Shown here: positions 59,056 to 64,000 of the stretch, piece by piece
Layout of the letters: each line of letters starts with the position of its first letter
How positions within the stretch are numbered: the stretch's first letter is position 1
Assembly (NCBI RefSeq): GCF_012489685.1
Contig: NC_080045.1
Span: forward strand, 51,047,096-51,111,095
Origin: Lotus japonicus
Taxonomy: Eukaryota; Streptophyta; Magnoliopsida; Fabales; Fabaceae
Direction: 5' to 3'
Length of the DNA: 64,000 nucleotides
Notes under the pieces: generated by a model
What the model was told of the DNA's origin: nothing
Databases searched by the model: none
What the model saw: only the letters and a program-made list of their open reading frames with translations
Translations under genes and position numbers: made by a program

Positions 59056-59117
59056 GTAGAGAAATGCCACCTGGAATAGTTGGACCCTGAACTATTCCTG
59101 TTTCTATATATTATGGA

Positions 59118-59583
59118 TTTTAAAAGCCAGACAAACAGAAGCATTTAACAATCCGGGTTGCAGTTGACCCAGAAAAATACCCGATTAGATGTCTCTGTTG
59201 AGGCTATGGCATGAAGCAATTTATGAGCATAATAGGCACAGACAACTTAAGACTAGAAGCCCTCTTGTAATTTTCGAAATCATTGATCATAGATGGGGAA
59301 AATCATATCCAAGAGAAAATAAATTTAGGGGATGAAACCCAAAATGAAAAGTTCCAAATTCTCATAAGTCACTCAACAAAATCATATGAATTTTCAGTAT
59401 TTAGGTTGCATGGCATCAAGAATCAAAACCCCTAATACGAATTTTGAAATTTCCCACTAAATTTTCTGGGACGAGGATGAACAATGACGGTTTTATAAAA
59501 TAACCGAGAATGAAACGTATATATGTTTTGATGCTAACAGGCACACCAGCCATGATCCATATCTACTTAGCTCTGATACCAAT
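59118..59583 (-). other. LARD-like interior next to its primer-binding site
   Basis: Non-coding. Ends with GCTCTGATACCAAT (59570-59583), the reverse complement of the tRNA-Met primer site. Confidence 0.65.
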
Positions 59584-59824
59584 TGCTAAATTTAATTGAC
59601 CCAAATAGATAACATAGGCATAGATACTGACATAGATACACATTATAGCATGTTGTGATTCAATAGTGTAAAAAGAATTGTGCACCTGGAAGGATTGAAG
59701 AATCTGTGAGTATGTTGTTTGACCAGATAAGGGAAGTAAAAGAAACACCAGAGGATGAAACTGCTCTCAACACCTGGTAATACGTTCTCAGCATAAACTG
59801 TCTGATGGGGCAACAATTTATATA
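59584..59824 (-). repeat. Right LTR (partial) of the old LARD-like element
   Basis: Adjacent to the primer site at 59570-59583. It stops at the CTAG Helitron end at 59825, after CAATTTATATA, where the left LTR continues TTACCAG. Confidence 0.8.
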
Positions 59825-61005
59825 CTAGTGTTTTTTACCCGCGCGTTGCACGAGGAATACATCTATTATATTTGATAGGTCAATTAATACATTTAAAAAT
59901 ATAATAAACAACGGATGAAATAGAAGAGTATGAAATGATGAGCAAAGTGGACAAAAAGTCTTAAATTAAAACCCTTGTTGCATAGATTGAACTTCGTACA
60001 ATTGAATAACTAATAAAAAAATTGGTTAACTAAATCTCAAATTATGCAAAACATATTAGGGGATGTGGTTTAATGATGGCTAATAAACAATAGCTGATTT
60101 AATCTACAATGAAAAAAAAGAGAAAAGATTCTTTATGTACGTGATTATGCGAGTTCATTTTTTACACAATAAAATAAACTAAGTTTGACTCATATCAACA
60201 TGAAGTCGTTTCACATTCTTCATGAGCCTAAAGACAATAACACAAATTATAGATATGAAGAATCACCAATAAAGCATTCAGAACACATTTTAATCTTAAA
60301 AAAAAAAGAATGTACCGCGAAATTTGTTATTGTATTTGATACATTAATTAATACTTAATGAAGGTACTTTCTCGTTAAAATATATTTCTTCCCATAGGAG
60401 AATTTAACTCCTATAATAATTTGTACAAAAAAGTTAAAGTGGACTATATTATTATGTAGTAAAAAATTAACATCAAACTATATTATATTATGTTTTCTTG
60501 TGACAAAAAAAAATTCCGATGAAATCTTATTAACATTTATTTTTATGTAGAAGTATTTTCATGTAAAATATTCTTCCTATATATAAAAGCTTTTAGGCTC
60601 TTTCTAATACATTTAGATCCAGCTTCTCCTTACTCTCAGGATGCCTGAAAGTCTTTTCTCAAGTCTATCTGGTGGGTAATATCGATGAAGATGATGACAC
60701 CCACCATACCTTGCTTGCTTCAAGGTCGATCTCTTGTATCCTCCTCCTGCCGAAGACTTTAAGAGTAAATCTTGCCATTCCAACTTTCATCGATCGAGTT
60801 TCAATAGTTTTTTTGTTGATCCAAGTGAGAAAGCTTACTAAGGCAACCTCTGCTTTTGTCTATCTCCCAATATAAGAAGCATGTTGCTTTGCTCTTATAG
60901 TAGTACTAATGGGCGTACTTTAGAACAAATTTCTAGCGAAGGTCTTGACAGTTAGGAACTGAAAGGTTTGGTTCATTAATAATATCTAGTAGTTTCATCA
61001 TGCTA
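59825..61005 (-). mobile_element. Helitron B-family copy (3' part)
   Basis: CTAG at 59825-59828 with hairpin block CCCGCGCGTTGCACG. It aligns with 14588-15620 until about 61005. A segment of about 180 bp (60362-60540) is present here and absent from the other copy. The 5' end was not found, so the element is truncated, recombined or longer than the aligned part. It interrupts the right LTR of the LARD-like element at CAATTTATATA. The ORF at 60672 is the shared exon-like segment. Confidence 0.75.
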
Positions 61006-61675
61006 TTCTGCTTTTGAGCTTGTTGTACTTACCGGAGCATTTCTGCGATAAAAAATTCAGAATAGTAAAGCAGTCGTAGTATGCTCCCTTTACTTGCTCT
61101 AGTGCTCAAGTGATAGCTGAATGCATACAGTTTGCATCTGAATTATATATAAAAGACTCTTAAAAACAACTACTTAATTCTCCATTACAAAGAATATACA
61201 TTACATCAGAACCTAATTAGTATTTGTCAGTGACATAAGTGTCGAAAATAATAGTATTAATAATGGAAATTTCGAATGGTGTGGATAAGGATTAAAAGTC
61301 CAATCTCATAAGAAAGAAAAATCCTCATTTACATCAAAATCTCTCTCAAATTTCTCTACCTCACTATCACCACCGCTTTTCTTATAAATTATCCACAAAC
61401 ACACTCACAAGTTCCACACAGTACCTAACATCATATGCAAATTTTGTTTTCACTGCAACCAGAGTCTGTTCTTTGGCATAAAAAAGCACTTCATAAAGTA
61501 AGAAGGTATCACATTTTGAATTTAAATCATTAAAACATTTATTTCTAATTAAAAAATCAAATGAAATTTGCTTCCAAATCAGCAGCAATCCTAGGTGCTA
61601 TTCCTGATTGTTGTCTAACTTTAACATGAATTAATATGAACTCATGCTAATTCAAATAAAACTTGCATCCAAATC
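61006..61675. other. No gene seen
   Basis: AT-rich sequence between the Helitron copy and the LTR-like block. It may belong to the Helitron or be flank; no ORF or RNA gene recognised. Confidence 0.45.
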
Positions 61676-63465
61676 TGTAAGACCCGGTGATTTATTTATG
61701 TTTTGTATTATTGAAGAATAATATAAAGTACGATGTTTTATTCGGTAAGGAGAAATTACTGATTAATTGTTACTATATCGGTTGTATAGTAATTTATTAC
61801 GTAATTAATTATTACGTAAGGCGCGAGTAGTCGATATGCATGCATGCACATGCATGAAATTCGAGTAGTGCATAGAATATGCATAAAAGGGAAATTTCGA
61901 GACTTATATCTATTATATTGGAGGAGGAAATTTATTTATTTATTTGTTAAATAAATATAAAGTGTTTTGGAATTTTATTTAAATAAAATTTTAATTAGAT
62001 TTAATGTTATTTGGGAAATAAGAAAGAAAAAAAAGTTGAAGATATATTTTCTTCTATGGAGTGGCCGAAACTTTTGTTAGGATAATGGTTTTGTTTTTTT
62101 TCAAATTTGAAAATTATTTCAATGTGTTTAGTGTTTTAATTAAAAGAAAAAAAAAATCCTAACAAACTAGAAGGGGGGGGGGGACGGCCAAGATGTTGTT
62201 AGAGGGAATCTAGGGAAGTTGGTTACTTGCTTGGTGGGAAAGAAATTAATTTGAATCAAAATCAATTAAAAATTATATTTTTGCCCTTGGGCTTGGGCTA
62301 AAATTAAGGGTTTTATCGTATTTTTACCTCCACATCCTCCACTATAAATAGGAGTCTCAGGTGATGGGAAATCACAACTCAGAGCTCTCTAAATTTTCGC
62401 GAGTCTCTCTCTCTCCCTCTCCAGAGTTCTTCTTGACCTCTATAGGAAATAATTCCTATAGTAACTAAGCTCTGCTTCCTTCGGGAAGTAGTGAACTCAA
62501 GTACTCTTCTTCTTGTTTACAAGAAGAAGATGTAATATTGGTTGATTTTAGGGGATGGGGTTCGAATATTTGAAGGGGGGAAATGATGCTCATTTTTCCT
62601 TCAAATTCTAACCCTAGTTTGTTGGTCTGTGCAGGTTCGCGCACGGAGAGGTTAGATCGAACGTACTCGATCTCGCGTGGAAAGCATAGCAAAGGTGAGG
62701 GCACTTCCGTCTAGAGAAGTCTTACTGCTTTCCTGCATGCGAAAAGTTGTATGCGAGTGTGGTTGATAACATGCTTAGTATTAGTATTCAATATTATGCT
62801 AAGTGATGATATGACGTATGATTTATTATTAAGTTAGTATAATAAATTCATAGTATGCTATAGGACTAGTTAGTTGATGTATGCTAGTTCAAGTATGCCT
62901 TATTTGCTAAATGAAATTATGCATGATGTTATTTAATTTCAATAGCATGAGATAAAATGCCTGTCTATTTACTTGAAGTAGTAACATGAGACTAGGATTT
63001 TATGATGTTTACTCGCATGCAAGTAGAGATTATGATTAGTGGAACATAGGTCTGGTTAGGACTATGGACCATGAGAACAGTGGTTCCGTTAGAGATAAAA
63101 CGGATAACTTGCACGCGAGGGTGAATGCGGTTTGAACCGTGATGTTATGACTTGTGGGTGTCTGACCCATGGTGTGCTGTGGTCGTTCCAAGGAACACCA
63201 TGATGTTGTGAGCTTTGCTCATGGTGTTGTTCGTCCGCTAGACGAATGGTGTTGGATCCAAGGTGAAAGGTGGTTGTGTGAAAAGTGAGGACGCATAGAC
63301 TGACTGAAACTTAGGCTATGTGATTAACCCTATCGATATAATTCTGTTGAATATATTTTTGGAATATATAGTTGTTCATAACATGCTTAGACAGAAACTA
63401 CTTGAGAGTCAGAAGTTGACCCTCGCTATTTTGTTATTTGTTGTTTTGGCGCTTAACGCCAACAG
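61676..63465 (+). promoter_or_regulatory. LTR-like or promoter/leader region with TATA box
   Basis: Begins TGTAAGACCCGGTGATTTA, a start seen in many plant Ty3/gypsy LTRs (recalled, not searched). A TATA box TATAAATA lies at 62343-62350, with a CT-rich leader at 62400-62425. A G-run is at 62173-62183. A donor AAAG|GTGAGG at 62694/62695 and an acceptor GCCAACAG at 63465 could define a leader intron of about 770 bp. No second LTR is visible and no standard primer site follows, so a cellular promoter remains possible. Confidence 0.4.
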
Positions 63466-64000
63466 ATGGTGATTCTGGACGAGCTGGTGGATCAGGACTG
63501 GGAGATTTATCTCCCTAGTTTTGATGATGACTCAGCCTGGGGCACCGATTACCGCCAGGTGAGGAACATATATGTCGGCGGCGCTATCATCTTCAAGCGT
63601 GACCCGAGTGGACAGGTTGTGGTGATTCAGCCCCTTAGAGGAAGGATTCGATTTCCTCATGCACCTTTCCGATTTGGACTTCCTGTGGAGATCGCTGGCA
63701 GTACGGAGTCCGATCCAGAGGAGATTCCGATTTATGAACCAGGCAAGGGAAGCGAGCCTTCGGTGAACTCGGAGTATCGTAACCCTGCGGAGGGACTTCT
63801 GATACCAAAGGAGGAGCCTATGAGCCCAGTGGCACCACCTGAGTATGGACTCGATGAGGGACTCAAGGATCTTGCACCCAAGGTACCAGATGTACCGCCA
63901 GGTTTCAAATGGACCATAGAGGAGTTAAAGCAGTGGAATTTGGAAATGCAAGCGAAGATTCAACAGGGAGCAGAAACGCCAGATCCTTCGAATATGTGGG
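63466..64000 (+). CDS. Unknown protein, N-terminal part (runs off the window)
   Basis: ATG 63466 opens a frame of 178 codons with no stop to the window end. Codon use is GC-richer than the flanks, so it looks coding. The N-terminus reads MVILDELVDQDWEIYLPSF. The chain is acidic and Pro-rich in the middle (EEPMSPVAPPEYGLDEG) and ends PPGFKWTIEELKQWNLEMQ, helix-like. I recognise no domain. Its position after an LTR-like region suggests a retroelement gag-type or accessory protein, but a cellular gene with a leader intron is equally open. An acceptor (GCCAACAG) directly precedes the ATG. Confidence 0.5.
   Translation, partial: MVILDELVDQDWEIYLPSFDDDSAWGTDYRQVRNIYVGGAIIFKRDPSGQVVVIQPLRGRIRFPHAPFRFGLPVEIAGSTESDPEEIPIYEPGKGSEPSVNSEYRNPAEGLLIPKEEPMSPVAPPEYGLDEGLKDLAPKVPDVPPGFKWTIEELKQWNLEMQAKIQQGAETPDPSNMW

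Larger units (their letters stand above)
54531..59117 (-). mobile_element. Helitron C, non-autonomous
   Basis: The 3' end on the minus strand is CTAG at 54531-54534, with the perfect hairpin CCCGTG-CAATT-CACGGG just inside. The 5' end TCCATAATATATAGAAACAGG ends at 59117. It is inserted between A (end of the LINE-3 poly(A)) and T (59118), with no TSD, as Helitrons do. Length 4587 bp. No Rep/helicase. The interior has exon-like blocks on the minus strand that could be captured gene pieces (see 55385-55451 and 58250-58480). A G-run lies at 57806-57818. Confidence 0.78.
34257..59824 (-). mobile_element. Old non-autonomous LTR retrotransposon (LARD-like), host of the nest
   Basis: The left LTR (34257-34713) starts TGTTA and ends TAACA. 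The right LTR (59584-59824, cut by a Helitron) starts TGCTAAATTTAATTG. In minus orientation the right LTR is followed inward by ATTGGTATCAGAGC (59570-59583), the tRNA-Met primer site. The left LTR is preceded by a purine tract (AAGTAGGAGAA). The LTRs differ at roughly one position in 10-15 with small indels, so the insertion is old. Interior segments 34714-37828, 49071-49911, about 50715-50780 and 59118-59583 contain no gag or pol frame. Net length without guests is about 5.2 kb. That these pieces are one element is inference from the paired LTRs. Confidence 0.7.

Overview
The window is plant nuclear DNA from a eudicot, most likely a legume (inference from repeat families and gene sequences; no species marker is present). 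Genes have GT-AG introns, UTR introns and TATA boxes, intergenic DNA is AT-rich, and more than half of the 64 kb is nested transposable elements. Nothing looks prokaryotic or organellar.

Layout. 0-2.5 kb: 5' end of a low-specificity threonine aldolase gene on the minus strand, running off the left edge, with a 5'-UTR intron and TATA box. 4.1-9.8 kb: a 5'-truncated, decayed L1-type LINE (minus) interrupted by a 515-bp hAT-type MITE with a perfect 8-bp TSD. 9.8-18.9 kb: two non-autonomous Helitrons, the second inserted 6 bp inside the 5' end of the first and itself carrying a small copia-type LTR element. 19-21 kb: two LINE 3'-end fragments and a direct repeat. 21.8-27.3 kb: a four-exon CDC5 (MYB-like spliceosome/NTC protein) locus with an 8-bp frameshift insertion, a lost splice acceptor and an in-frame stop, so apparently an unprocessed pseudogene; MITEs sit in its introns. 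27.8-30.3 kb: a SINE candidate, a tRNA-Arg(CCG), and an intact three-exon R2R3-MYB gene (subgroup 2, MYB13/14/15-like). 32.7 kb: a sucrose-transporter gene fragment.

34.3-59.8 kb is one large nest. An old non-autonomous LTR retrotransposon (minus) interrupts a short hydrophobic ORF at its 31st codon. Inside it lie a full-length LINE (14-bp TSD, intact 1219-aa EN-RT ORF2), itself interrupted by a young gag-only copia element (5-bp TSD); an 803-bp hAT-type MITE; an ORF1-only 'half-LINE'; and a 4.6-kb Helitron. A further Helitron 3' end (59.8 kb) cuts the right LTR and is a sister copy of the 14.6-kb Helitron. 61.7-64 kb: an LTR-like or promoter-like region with a TATA box and a long leader, followed by an ORF that runs off the right edge.

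The genes do not form a pathway. The insertion order can be read from TSDs and interruptions. I found no new defence or regulatory system. The most unusual items are the half-LINE, the Helitron-in-Helitron junction, the CDC5 pseudogene and the motif-rich interior of the old LTR element.
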